Source: Narthecium ossifragum (Eukaryota > Streptophyta > Magnoliopsida > Dioscoreales > Nartheciaceae). Taken from it: a stretch of 64,000 nt of DNA. The position numbers were made by a program, and so were the translations under genes. The notes under the pieces are model-generated. The model searched no databases and was not told the DNA's origin. It was given only the letters and a program-made list of their open reading frames with translations. Position 1 is the first letter of the stretch; each line of letters starts with the position of its first letter. Of this stretch, positions 23,558 to 35,138 are shown one piece after another. Location: positions 1,751,001-1,815,000 of the forward strand of contig OY986968.1 of NCBI GenBank assembly GCA_963920575.1. Direction: 5' to 3'.

Positions 23558-24752
23558 TTTATATGAGTATGACATCTTAGTCACGAAGAGAAAAAGAGAG
23601 ATGATATAGGGGGGGGGTGGGGGTGGGTTTTTATGAAAAAGGCAATTCTTTACTAAATCCTTTTAGATAAAGCATGCAAGATGTCAAGACAATTTTTTTT
23701 TATTAATGGATAATGTTATACTTGGAGTTGGTAGCTTTGTATATGTCACCATGGCCTAGCTAGAATTGGTATATATAATACATAAAATATGCCTTCCATC
23801 ACATACATATGTAATTATTATGTATATATGTTATCAGCTTCCTCCTCCATGAAAAGAGTCAATGCTTCTATGGTGGAGCAGTTGTATGTTCTGCCAATCA
23901 GAACCCCTCGCACAGCCTAACTACTATTCATCATCATGTCATGTTATCTCACACTAGTATGTTCCATATATGATGCAACATATACGTAAAGTTCACAGCA
24001 AGAACATCAGTTGATTAGAATCTTATCTCATATATATATACTAGTTATGTCCCATGTCACATGACAGGATAACCACCAATCACATCCCAATAATCACCCA
24101 ATAACTCCCTCCCATTAAACCCCCTCAATCTAAAAGTATCATGTCACACATGCTTCACTTAGGACATTCTCTCGCCACGTAGGACAACGAAATTTCACTT
24201 ATAATCATAGTCTCGTATAAGGATGATATATATGCATGAAATGTTAGAACGAAACTATATCATAATCATATATGGATATATACATATAGATAACACTAAT
24301 TAACTACAAGTTATTGCAACTTTTGTGGACGTACTAGATAGCTGGACATTCACATTCTACATGAGATATTCATAAGAACAAAGCTAGGATAGCATTTATG
24401 GCAATTTCTTCATTCCCAGGAATTAGTGCTCGATCAGAACATAGCCAGATGAGAAGCCTCTTAATTTTTTTTTGAGAAGCTAGCCAGAATTAAAGTATCA
24501 CAAAACTGGATCATCGAGATAATTAATGCTTTCTCGCGATCAATTAAAAACAAGTGGATCATCAACCTTTTTTTTTGTATCAATTGAAACTGATGAAAGA
24601 ACTCAAAATAAAATACAATGACTTCAGCAAAAATATGATCAGCTAAAATATAATTAATTCTCTTCTACGTACCCTATATGGCTATATACCTCTTGATGAA
24701 ACGCATCGATCGGCAAACTCCGATCATCGCCGTTCAATTATGCGCGTGGCAG

Positions 24753-25037
24753 CTACGTTTTGCCACCGGCAGAGTCCGTCGACACGGAGTTGTGCCTATT
24801 AGAAGGCCCCGACGGCGGAATCCGGCCTCTAGGGAAGAACCCAAATGCCCGGCCTCTAGGGACGAACCCGCCGGGATGCTGCCTCTGCCGGCAAGGCTCT
24901 TCGCCGGCGCCGCCCCGAACTCGGTAGCCATCACAAACCCCATGAAGCAGCAGCAGCAGGATTAGGAAGAGTAGGCTGCATGGCACGTATGTAGAACTTG
25001 AAGATAAAGGTGAAGAAGAAGGAGAAGAAGCAGCCAT
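24753..25037 (-). CDS. IDA-like (IDL) secreted peptide precursor
   Basis: A 94-residue, intronless precursor of an INFLORESCENCE DEFICIENT IN ABSCISSION-like peptide. Known members are cleaved in the apoplast and bind HAESA/HSL receptor kinases to drive cell separation. It has an N-terminal hydrophobic signal (PCSLLFLILLLLLHGVC), a short variable region, and the C-terminal motif FGFFPRGRIPPSGPSNRHN, matching the family EPIP/PIP signature and keeping PPS-PS and RHN. A 9-residue tandem duplication (VPRGR, then FPRGR) precedes the motif. Relative to the usual PIPPSxPSKRHN form, the first Pro is lost and Lys is Asn. The Met at 25037 is preferred over the Met at 25088, because a TATAAATA box at 25093-25100 (minus strand) would place transcription start after the upstream Met. 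Confidence 0.82.
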   Translation of the reverse strand: MAASSPSSSPLSSSSTYVPCSLLFLILLLLLHGVCDGYRVRGGAGEEPCRQRQHPGGFVPRGRAFGFFPRGRIPPSGPSNRHNSVSTDSAGGKT

Positions 25038-25092
25038 CCTATGAAACCAAGCTGCAAGCTTTGTTAAAAGAGAGGTGTTGCAAAGCACTTTA

Positions 25093-25100
25093 TATTTATA
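25093..25100 (-). promoter_or_regulatory. TATA box of the IDA-like gene
   Basis: TATAAATA on the minus strand, about 56 bp before the chosen ATG. It supports a short 5' leader and the downstream start codon. Confidence 0.6.
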
Positions 25101-25119
25101 AAGGCATATTATATGTATA

Positions 25120-25930
25120 TACTAGGTGGGTCCGTGTCTGGTGGCACGGGTAATCACCCATCCCCACTACCCCTAATCACCCACCCCTATTGCCCCCCAT
25201 CTCCTCCCTTCTCTATGACTCAGCTGTCACGTGCCCTCCTTTCTCCCTTTCTCTTTATGACTCAGCTACCACGTGTGAGAAAATACCTGAATCAAATTAT
25301 GACTCATAAAACATGATCTTATATCAATCTTATAATGAGCAAAAACGCTTACAACCGTTTCCCCCTTAATAAGGTTGTTTAGATGTACATATTCCCTAAG
25401 TTAGTTTATATATCAACCTTAATTAATTTGATTTACATATGCATATTCCCTAAGTTAGTTTTACATATACATATACATATACATATACGCATTTCCTAAG
25501 TAAGAGAACTGCAAAACCGTGCCAGGAGCACGGATGAGTACTAGTAGTATATATATACTAGGTGGAACCGGGCCACATAACACGGGTAACCACCCACCCC
25601 CATTACCCTCCTAACCACCCACCTCCACTACCCCTCTCTCTTCACATTTCTATGACTCATCTGTCACGTGTGAGAAAATGTAGGAGTCAGATTGTGACTC
25701 GTAAAACATTATCTTATATAATAGACTATGTGGGCCCCGTGCCACCTGGTACGGGTAATCACTCACCCCCACTACCCCTTAGCCACCCACCATGCTGCCC
25801 TCTCTCTCCTCCCTTTTTTATGATTCAAATGTCACATGTCCCCCTCTCTCCTCTTCTCTCTCTATGACTCAGCTGTCATATGTGGGAAAATAAATGAATC
25901 AGATTGTGACTCATAGAAGCTGATCTTATA
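25120..25930. repeat. Three copies of a Helitron-like ACTAGGTGG repeat
   Basis: Copies begin near 25120, 25556 and 25725 with ACTAGGTGG or ACTATGTGG, then a CCGTG...CACGGGTAA hairpin-like segment, C-rich ACCCACCCC text, TATGACTC with GTCACGTG or its variants, and end near TGACTCATAAAA...ATCTTATAT. A more diverged piece lies near 24045-24150. Between copies 1 and 2, 25517-25544 looks like a Helitron 3' end: CCGTGC, loop, GCACGG, seven bases, CTAG, followed by T. Confidence 0.6.
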
Positions 25931-25955
25931 TAATAGATATATATGTGTCCTATAT

Positions 25956-25958
<3 letters not shown>

Positions 25959-26026
<68 letters not shown>
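25959..26026. repeat. (AT)n microsatellite
   Basis: About 34 uninterrupted AT units, just left of the Copia insertion. Confidence 0.95.
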
Positions 26027-26029
<3 letters not shown>

Positions 26030-26042
26030 ACAATGAATAAAG

Positions 26043-26395
26043 TGTTATATATGTATCATGGAAATAGGTAATCCCCTTGCTTGCTTACTTCTAACTCATA
26101 ATTCATACTAATTGCAAGTGGATAAGGAGAAGAGGGGATATGAGAAGAGGAACTCTACTTATAAGAAGATAGCAAGGAGAAGAAGCAATACGAGATGAGG
26201 TGCTCAATCTCATCACCTTCCTTCATTTGTTCATCCATGCCTATTTATAGGCAAATGGGAGGATATGAAGACAAAGCATCATTGAATGCTTTTGTCTCAA
26301 TCCAATTTCCATCAACAAGGCTAGTCATTCATCAAGACTAGTCATTCATTAATAGTGGGCATGTGATCTCATTCACATGCACACATTTTACAATA
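26043..26395 (-). repeat. Copia 3' LTR
   Basis: 353 bp. On the minus strand it starts TATTGTAAAATG and ends TATATAACA. A TATAAATA box lies on the minus strand near 26242-26249. It pairs with 35720-36072. The first element base pair is TA rather than the canonical TG in both LTRs. Confidence 0.93.
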
Positions 26396-26499
26396 CTCCC
26401 CCTTGAATGACTAAAGTATGCCTCGTTACAAACCTTTGCTAAGAAAAACCCAGTGAAATAAAAACTTAGCGAAGGAAAAGAGTACACCATTTTACAATA

Positions 26500-28145
26500 C
26501 TACCCCTTGAGACGACGCATCCCGATGCCATGCACTAGCTTTTTGAATGTTGTCGTTGGTAGTGTCTTTGTAAATAAATCAGCTAAGTTGTCACTAGAGC
26601 GTATCTGCTGGATATCGATATCCCCGCTTTCCGGGAGCTCATGCGTGTAGAAGAATTTTGGAGATATGTGCTTGGTCCTATCGTCTTTGATATAACCGCC
26701 TCTAATTTGAGTGATGCTTGCGGCATTATCTTCATATAATATCGTCGGGATATTCCTGATTGAAGATAACCCACAAGTGCCTTGAATATGCTCTATCATG
26801 CTTCTCAACCATATACACTCTCTACATGCTTCATGAATGGCAAGTATCTCAGCATGATTTGAAGAGGTAGCAGTTAGTGTCTGCTTCATAGATCGCCAAG
26901 ATATAACAGCGCCGCTATATAGAAAAATATAGCCGGTTTGTGACTTTGCCTTATGTGGATCAGAGAGATAACCAGCATCTGCGTAGCCGACTAATTGTGG
27001 TATCGAATTATTTGAAAAAAATAGTCCGAGATCTGTAGTTCCACGAAGATAGCGTAGAATGTGCTTGATGCCATTCCAGTGCCTTCGGGTCGGTGCAGAA
27101 CTGAATCTTGCTAATAAATTGACTGCAAAGGCTATATCGGGCCTTGTGCAATTTGCCAGATACATGAGAGCTCCAATTGCGTTAAGATATGGTACTTCAT
27201 GACCAAGAAGTTCTTCACCAGCTTCATGAGGGCGAAAAGGATCTTTCTTCACATCAAGAGATCGGACAACCATTGGAGAACTCAATGGATGAGTTTTGTC
27301 CATATAAAATTGTCTTAGAACCTTCTTTGTATAATTTGATTGGTGAACCAATATTCCATTTGGAAAGTGCTCGATCTGCATGCCGAGACAAAATTTTGTC
27401 TTTCCAAGATCTTTCATTTCAAATTCCTTCTTTAAATAGTCAGATGCCTTAGTGAGCTCTTCAGGAGTCCCAATTAAGTTTAAGTCATCGACATATACTG
27501 CAATAATAGCAAATCCGGAATTTGATTTCTTAGTGAAAACACATGGGCAAATTTTATTGTTTTTGTATCCCTCTTTCAGGAGGTATTCACTGAGTCGATT
27601 GTACCACATCCGGCTAGATTGTTTTAACCCATATAAGGATCTTTGAAGTTTAATAGAATACAGATCCCGAGATTTATTTGCTTTAGGCAATTTAAGTCCT
27701 TTAGGGACTTTCATATAAATGTCACTATCTAGTGACCCATATAAGTATGCCATGACTACATCCATTAGATGCATATCTAGTCTTTCTGAGACTGCTAAAC
27801 CAATCAAGAAGCGAAAGGTTATTGCATCCATTACATGGGAGTATGTCTCCTCATAGTCTATACCGGGTTTCTGGGAGAAACCTTGTGCTACATGCCGTGC
27901 TTTATATCGCACAATCTCATTTTTCTCATTTCGCTTGAGTACAAATACCCATTTATATCCCACTGGTTTGACATCTTCTGGTGTATGGACCACATATCCA
28001 AAAACATTTCGTTTTGCCAGCGAGTCTAATTCAGCTTTAATAGCTTCTTTCCATTTTGGCCAATCAACTCTACGTCGACATTTTTCGACAGATTTTGGCT
28101 CAAGCTCTTCATTACTTCCAGTAATGTCAAGAGCAACTGCATATG
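26500..28145 (-). CDS. Copia reverse transcriptase / RNase H region
   Basis: A long open frame with the Copia RT domain: WKEAIKAELDSLAKRNVF, KPVGYKWVF, the AVYVDDLNLIG catalytic segment (the YVDD aspartates bind metal), SLYGLKQSSRMWY, then the RNase H-like end with ADAGYLSDPHKAKSQTGYIF, SSNHAEILAIHEACRE and the C-terminal KHISPKFFYTHEL and LADLFTKTLP blocks. The frame enters the nested solo LTR at 28146, so its apparent first residues come from the insertion. The upstream part of the polyprotein resumes at 29894. Confidence 0.92.
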
Positions 28146-29888
28146 TGATAAGACTTGAAAAGTGCACAAATCACCCTTTTAACTAGGTCTCGTTAGTCTC
28201 CGAGCAATGCTATTTTGATAGTATATGATGTATTTCAGGTATAAGAGCCGTCAATGACGATTAGATCATGTTTGGTGCTAAAATGAACAAATAAAGACCT
28301 GCTAGGAGCAAAGGAATGAAGATGGAGTAGCTTTGAAAATTAACCTGTACCTTCTCAAGAAGAACCAGATGGTTTGCCATATATGGTTGGAAAGCTCTTG
28401 AAGTCTAGTTTCTGTAGAATTTTACGGTTCGTGATTCCGAGTTTCCTAGAGGAAGTTACGGCAATTTTAGTACCGATGGCGCAGTCTGAATGGCGAAGCA
28501 GTAAATACGCTGAAGGGTCCGATCGATCCGACCCCCAGAGTCCGATCGATCGGACTATGCAGAGACCTCACAGAACGTGTATTTTTTAGCTATTGACCTC
28601 CCGATCGATCCCTCGATCGCTCCTACTGAGTCCGATCGATCGGACACCCAGAGACGGATCGATCGGACTCGGGAAAAGTGAGAAATTGATGATTTTTATG
28701 CATCGGATAGATCGGACACCCAGAGTTCGATCGATCGGACTCGAAAATGACCGTTTCCTTGATATTTATCAAGAAAAATCAACGGCCAAGATCTAATCCG
28801 AGTTAAGGTGGATACCTGGGCTATAAATAGGCATCTTTTAGGGTTTTTCAGGGTCTTTCTTCTCTCTTGGAGAGGGAGAACAATTTCTTTCTTCTTTTTA
28901 ACTTTTATTTATAGATCTTTGGGAGGAAATCCATGGCGGGAAGAGCTTCATCAACCTTCATTTATGGATCAAACCCTAAAGATGAGTAGCTAAACTTTTA
29001 CCATGGGATTCTTATGATGTAATTAGGGTTTCTATTAGGGATTTCTTAGATCTATGGCTTGTATACATGATTGTTTGGCTTATATGGATTGATCTCTATT
29101 TCTTTTATACCTTGGTGTCGATTTTCTTGCTGGATGTATGGATTGTTCTTGTTTGCACTTGATTCCGGAGCTTGTGTATGCTAGGGCTTGGATTGGATTC
29201 ATCCAAATAAGAGGACCATGCTAGTCCCATGGTATCTCGGATGAAATCTTCTTCGTGATTAGGGATTGTATAGTGCTAGTCCCACTATAGTAGTGCTAGT
29301 CCCACTACGTTCCATCCCTAATCCTTCATACATTCTACCTTTGTAGATTTGGCCATCGAGATGCTAACCCGTCTCGATCTCACACCTAAATCCATATCCG
29401 TACTACTACTTGCGATGAATTCATCCTAATAAGAGGGTTCATTAGCAGTGAACGTAACTAATCATTCGGTCACTGATAATTAGATAATTGTTCTTGCCAA
29501 CAAGGAATCCTAAACAGAACTTGTTGAGTGATAAGGAGAACTAGCCATTCACTTATCAACTATTAGAAAACCATTCATCGTGTTTGCATGCCCTGATCTT
29601 AGGAAGACCTGGTAGAATCATGGTTATTGATTAAGAATTCCCTGGTACCTTTTCTCTTATTTATTAATTCTTTAGTATTAGTTTAATTTCAATTCTAAAT
29701 CTTTCCCCAACTTGTTGGTAGGGATACTAAGATTGGGTTTAGTAGTTTAATTATTTTCCTACGCATTCCATGTGGATTCGACTCGGACTCACTGCTCACT
29801 ACCCCTAAAGTAGTTAGTTAGTAGTTTGATTATAAATTTGTAATTTTGAATAGACTTGTTAAGCCACGACACTTTTCAAGTCGTATCA
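28146..29888 (+). mobile_element. Solo LTR, family 2 copy B (nested in Copia pol)
   Basis: It starts TGATAAGACTTGAAAAGTG and ends CACTTTTCAAGTCGTATCA, with exact 5-bp target duplications ATATG at 28141-28145 and 29889-29893. A promoter-like CTATAAATAGG lies at about 28819-28829, giving plus orientation. Paired GATCGATC palindromes occur at 28521/28544, 28634/28657 and 28706/28729. The 3' part has a CGACTCGGACTCACTG segment. It contains no coding region. It interrupts the Copia polyprotein between integrase and RT. Confidence 0.93.
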
Positions 29889-29893
29889 ATATG

Positions 29894-30483
29894 CAAATGA
29901 GTTGTTGACAATAATTTCATTTCTGTTTCACCTTTTCTCAGTGTGCGCACAATTTATCGAGATCTCATGATTTTCAGACATCTGTACCTCTTCTGGAGGC
30001 GCCTGAACCTCTTCGGGAGGTGCTTGAACCTCTTCGGGGGATGTCTCTTCAGGGGTATTAGTCTTCTGGCCAGTTTGTTCTTGTACCCTTCTTTTCCTTG
30101 GGACCTTATCCTTGGCTCCAACAGGTCTCCCACACTTCTGGCGTGCTTTAGATTCACATGCTTTATGACCCTCGGATTGTTCTTCTGGAACATCAATCCG
30201 GGCTGGAGCATTTGCAGCTGGAATATGTGACTTTATCACTCGTTGTGAATCAGTAAATGCATCAGGCATCTGATTCGCAATTTTCTGTAAATGTATAATC
30301 TTCTGAACTTCGAGTTCAGTTTGACTTGTTCTAGGATCAAGATGAGACAACGTCAAAATGTTCCATACAACTTCATTTTGAGTTTCTGGCTTCTTCTTTT
30401 CTCCCCCTAATGGTGGGAAAACTGACTTATCAATGTGACAGTCAGCAAAACGTGCTCTAAACAAATCCCCTGTTAAAGGCTCT
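29894..30483 (-). pseudogene. Copia polyprotein linker between integrase and RT
   Basis: An open minus-strand frame (RARFADCHIDKSVFPPLGGE, then a charged Pro/Glu-rich region with three APPEEVQ-like repeats) typical of the variable linker after integrase. It continues the integrase frame across an in-frame stop near 30484. On the other side it leads to RT once the solo LTR is disregarded. Confidence 0.8.
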
Positions 30484-30485
30484 AG

Positions 30486-31058
30486 CTACCTAATGATAAA
30501 AGGGGAGTCAAAACCAACATAAATACCAAGCCGGCGTTGAGGACCCATCTTGGTTCTCTGAGGTGGAGGAATTGGAACATAAACAGCACATCCAAAAGTC
30601 CTTAAGTGATAAATATTTGGTTGCTGGCCAAAGACAAGTTGTACTGGTGAAAATTTATGACATGCAGATGGTCTGACTCGGATCAAAGATGCTGCATGCA
30701 ATATAACATGTCCCCAAGCTGAGACATGTAACTTGAATTTCATAAGTAATGGTCTAGCTATCAGTTGGATGCGTTTGATAAGTGATTCTGCTAGGCCATT
30801 TTGAGTATGTGTATGTGCAACAAAGTGTTCTACATTTATCCCTATTGATACACAATAATCTAAAAATGCTTGGGATGTAAACTCACCAGCATTGTCAAGA
30901 CGAATTGTCTTGATGGGATAGTCTGGAAACTGGGCTCGTAACCGAATGATCCAAGCTAAAAGTTTAGCAAAAGCAATGTTACGAGTAGATAGGAGACATA
31001 CATGTGACCATCTTATGGATGCATCTATTAAGACCATGAAATATCGAAATGGTCCACT
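30486..31058 (-). pseudogene. Copia integrase core (5' part displaced by solo LTR)
   Basis: The minus-strand frame includes MVLIDASIRWSHVCLL (first catalytic Asp), IKTIRLDNAGEFTSQAF (second Asp), and NGLAESLIKRIQLIARPLL (catalytic Glu), then the GCAVYVPIPPPQRTKMGPQ block. The usual DDE triad is visible. The N-terminal piece GDICGPIHPS lies beyond the nested LTR at 33241-33290. A stop codon follows the IIR end. Confidence 0.88.
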
Positions 31059-31063
31059 AGAAG

Positions 31064-33235
31064 TGTGAGGACCTGCCCCTCCATCCCTGTGGCTTGCTGT
31101 TTACCCCAAGGGCAATTTGGGAAATTGTGCCTTGGCGGTCGTTTCACAGTGGCTGTGCACACACAGACCTTGGTTGATGCTTGTGTTTGGTTAGAAAGGT
31201 TAGGTGGACCCTGGTTCGGAAGTCCTGTGCTTGGGCTTGTGTCTCAGCCAAGGTTTCCGTTTTGGGCAAGGGAGATCGATCTCCATGGGGGTGAAGATCG
31301 ATCTCTCTGTGCCTAGGGGTCGCCGTTCTGGGCGAGGAAGATCGATCTCCATGTCCATGAAGATCGATCTCCCTGTGCCTGGAAGTCTCTGTCGGTGGCT
31401 TTCGAAGGACGTCCACGGCCGTCGCTTCCCCTGTCAGGGGAGGGAAGACTTTCCCTCCCCTCCCCCAGCTTTTCCCCACCTTCGCCGGCTTTCCCCCGGC
31501 CTTACCCGCCCCTTCCCCCTTCCTTTCTTCCCCTTCTTCTCTTCTTCTTCCTCGCGGCTCTGTTTTCCCCTGTTCCGGCTGAGAGCTTTCGCTCCTCCGT
31601 TCTTCCTCCTCCGGCCACCTCTCCTGGAGCTTGAAGGCTCGTTGGGTTCGTGGCGAGGCGAGGAAGATCCCTGGCTAAGCTTCGTGGATCGAAGCTGCTC
31701 TGAGGAGGTAGGGTTCTCCTTCTAAAACTCCGGCTGTTTGAGGGTTTTGAATCCGGGTTTTGTTTTGCTTAGATCTCCTTGTGGAGTTGTTCTTTCCCGG
31801 TTTTGAAGCCATGAGTAGCTTCGTGGCATTGAGATCTACCAGCCCACCTAATTTGGTGAGGTTTGGAGGCAGTTTCCGGCGGTGTTCCTCGCCGTCCGGC
31901 CGCCGGCGTGAACCCAATCATGATCGATCTCTTGGAAAGAGATCGATCTTGGTCGGGGTGGCCCAGTCCGCCCGAGCGAGAGCGATCTCCCTGGGAGGGA
32001 GATCGATCTCTTGGCGGCTGGTGCCTGTGCGGTTTGCGTCCACGTCACCTACAAGATCGATCTTCATATGGGTGGAGATCGATCTCGTGGGGGTGACCCG
32101 GACGGGTGCTCCTAGCCTCGAGGAAGATCGATCTCCATGCTATAGGAGATCGATCTCCTTCAGTGCAGAGAGGGTTTTACTTGCTTTAAGTGCTGTTTTG
32201 CCCGCGGGGCTTCGCATGCAAGTGATTTTTTACGGTTTTGACCTTGGGGCTTATCCTGTAATGAGTTATGCATGAATGCTTATTGCTTTGTGGTTGAACC
32301 GAGAGGGTGATGCCTCTCGGGGTGTGTAGAATAAATGGGCTGACGGTATGCCCTTACCGCTTTGTGGTGAACCGAGGGAGCCATGACCCTCGGGAGTGTT
32401 TAGTATAAATGGGCCGAAGGTGTGCCCTTGTTGTGTTGGTTGTTTACAGCTTTATCATACTTATCCTGCCCTGTTTTCCTGTGCATTAGACATGCTAGGG
32501 TAGATTGGGTGGGTGTTGACTCTGCTGCTTGGAGTACCGAGTGATGGTAGTCTTAACTTCGGTTGTTCCGCCAAGTGCGGAGATCCCGCTTGGAGAAGGG
32601 GGTCCTACTGGGTGCGTCGTGTCCACCCTGGGTCAGGGAATGTCGGAGTTGCCCACCCCTGAGCAGTGGCGTTATCGGAGATACGCACCTAGGACAGGAA
32701 CCCTTCGGGTTATTGATGGGATTGTGGGATCCTTGGCAAGCCTCGGTACTTGGCATCAGAGTGTGTCCGGTTGCTTTACCCCCCCTTGTTTGTGGGAGTT
32801 GTAGAGTAGGACCCTGCTGAGCTGTTGCTCATGCCTACCTGGACTGTGTTTGTTGCAGGTGCAGGTGGCCGCTCTGTCCCAGTGTTACCCCCTCGGTCGT
32901 CTCGAGGTAGCGCTCCGGATCCTGACAATGTATGAGGGTCAGGATGGGTTCGTCTGTGCGTTCGCGGAGACCCCGGTGGGTGTTGTGGTTTCTTTTTGGG
33001 GACTGTGATCCCTTGTAGCTGTTGTACTAAACCCTGTTAACTTTTTATTGCTGGTTTGTAATAAATGTTAATAGTTGTTTAGTTAGCTTGCTTCCGCTCT
33101 TTCTCTGTGCCGTCCAGCTGTTTCCGCCAGCTGGGCTTTAGTCTCAACTGTTTCCGCCAGTTGAGGCTGTGGTTGTAGGTTCTCTCCCCCTCGCGCCCCC
33201 CGGCCCGGTCGCGCTCTGCGGGTCGGGGCGCGACA
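31064..33235 (+). mobile_element. Solo LTR, family 1 copy B (nested in Copia integrase)
   Basis: A 2172-bp LTR starting TGTGAGGACC and ending GGGGCGCGACA, with exact target duplication AGAAG at 31059-31063 and 33236-33240. It splits the integrase between GPIHPS and the RYFMVLID segment. It carries AGATCGATCT palindrome pairs at 31274/31296, 31340/31362, 31922/31941, 32055/32077 and 32126/32148. An AATAAA-like signal near 33060 suggests plus orientation. Apparent frames inside it are not supported by any domain. Confidence 0.94.
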
Positions 33236-33240
33236 AGAAG

Positions 33241-33952
33241 GATGAATAGGTCCACATATGTCACCTTGAATTCGCTCCAAAAAAATTGAGGATTAAGATG
33301 TAACCTTAGAGGGAGATGGTCTCACTATGAGCTTTCATTGGGAGCAAGAAGCACATGGATATTTACTAGCCAAAAGAATCTTCTAGTTCTTAAGATTATG
33401 TCCATGTGAATTCTCAATGATTCGACGCATCATCACCGATTCAGGGTGACCAAGTCGATCATGCCAACGCATAAAATCACTTGGATTAGTGCACTTCTGG
33501 TGCATCACAGCATGTGATTCTATTGGTCTTATTTTCGTATAGTATAGACCAGAAGAAAGGGCAGTAAGCTTCTCAAGTACATGCTTATGGCATGAAACTG
33601 TAAGTGTGATGCATAGATACTCTATACCAGTTTCATTCGTCGTTTCCATATGATATCCATTACGACGTAAATCCTTGAAACTAAGTAAATTTCTTCTGGA
33701 TTTAGTAGAGTATAGTGCATCATTAATAGATAGTTTTGTTCCTCTGGGCAAAACTATGATTGCTCTCCCGGAGCCTTCTATCAAGTCTGCAGGACCCGAT
33801 ATTATATTAACATTCGTCTCTTTCAATGTTAATTGTGAGAAGTACTTACGATCTTGAAGGATCGTGTTTGTGGTTGCACTGTCTGCAAGACATGCGTCGC
33901 CATCCATCTGGGAAACAATTAGAGCAATATATGCATTCATAGAAATATGCAT
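33241..33952 (-). pseudogene. Copia protease and GAG-pre-integrase region
   Basis: The minus-strand frame reads ACLADSATTNTIL, the aspartic protease active-site region (D-S-A in place of the more usual D-S/T-G), followed by RNLLSFKDLRRNGYH and MRWHDRLGHPE, the GAG-pre-integrase zinc-binding start. Past 33383 the reading continues toward the integrase N-terminus with stops. Confidence 0.85.
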
Positions 33953-35097
33953 GAACTACATAGCGTTCAAAGATACATAGAGAAAACAAGCCAAGTACAT
34001 ATTAGTATATATAAGCATACTTATAATACATGATTTCAGTAGGTGTCCATCCATTCCTCAGATCCTACGAGGAAGTCCGATACATCTAGAGACGTACCAA
34101 CCATGGGGTTACCAGGAAGGGGAATATCAGCCAGGCCATCAAAATCTGTGAAGTTCATTTCAGCACATTTCTTCTTTCCTTTGGTTGTGTGCTGCTCCAC
34201 AACATGCTTGGGTGCACGACAATTGCGAGACCAGTGCCCTTTTCCCCCACATCGATAGCATTCATCATCATTCTTCTTGGAGGTTCCGTCTTCAGACTCC
34301 TTTCTCTTTCTATTTTCTACTTGATCATTCTTAGGGTAGGGAGTAGGATCACTATTTCCTTCGCGGTAGTAATGGAACCTGTCATTATATCGCCCACGAC
34401 CACGGCCTCGTCCACGCCCGCGTCCACGGCTACGGCCACGGCCACGCCCTCGTCCGTGTCCATGTCCACGATGGGCATTAGCATTTGCTTCAGGAAATGG
34501 GGCAGAACCAGATGGACGAGACTCATGATTTTTTAATAGAATTTGGTTCTGTCTCTTAGCTCTAAGTAAGGCATCAATCAGTTCAGAATACTTCTTATAA
34601 TCACGTTGCCTATACTGCTGCTATAAAATCAAGTTCGATGCATGAAAGGTGGAGAATGTCTTCTCAAGTTTGTCTTGGTCAGATATTGGTTGGCCACATA
34701 GTTCTAATTGAGATGTGATTTTGTGGAGGGCTGAATTGTATTCACTAACGGTCTTAAAATCCTAAAGGCGGAGGTGCATCCAGTCGCATTGGGTAGTGGG
34801 GAGGATAATAGTTCTTAAGTGTTGAAACCTATCACTTAGGTTTTTCCACAAATCTAGTGGGTCCCTCACAGCAAGGTACTCATTTTTCAGGTCTTCATGG
34901 ATCTGGCGACGGAGAAATATAATGGCACTGTCTTTTTCATTTGGCGTGGCAACATTCCCCTCCTTAATAGTGCTCCTCATGTTTCTAGCATTTAGATGGA
35001 GTTCAGCATCCAGCGCCCAGGATAAATAGTTCCTGCCGGTAACATCCAGGGGAAGGAACTCCAACTTCACTAAGCTAGTCATGATCAGACTATACAA
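33953..35097 (-). pseudogene. Copia gag region with zinc knuckle
   Basis: The minus-strand N-terminal frame (34762-35097) reads LPLDVTGRNYLSWALDAELH, a Copia gag (UBN2-like) start, and stops at 34762. A CCHC knuckle CYRCGGKGHWSRNC is encoded on the minus strand at about 34215-34260. Between them is a Gly/Arg-rich repetitive segment (34390-34470). Frames are interrupted, so gag is defective. Confidence 0.85.
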
Positions 35098-35138
35098 AAT
35101 AAATATGCCAAGAATTAAATAAAAGAAATAGCAGCAAA

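Noticed and set aside
27189..27646. Plus-strand frames over the Copia RT
   Set aside because: They are antisense shadows of the reverse transcriptase frame.
31204..32820. Several 80-170-codon frames in the nested LTR
   Set aside because: They lie in a solo LTR with exact target duplications and show no domain.
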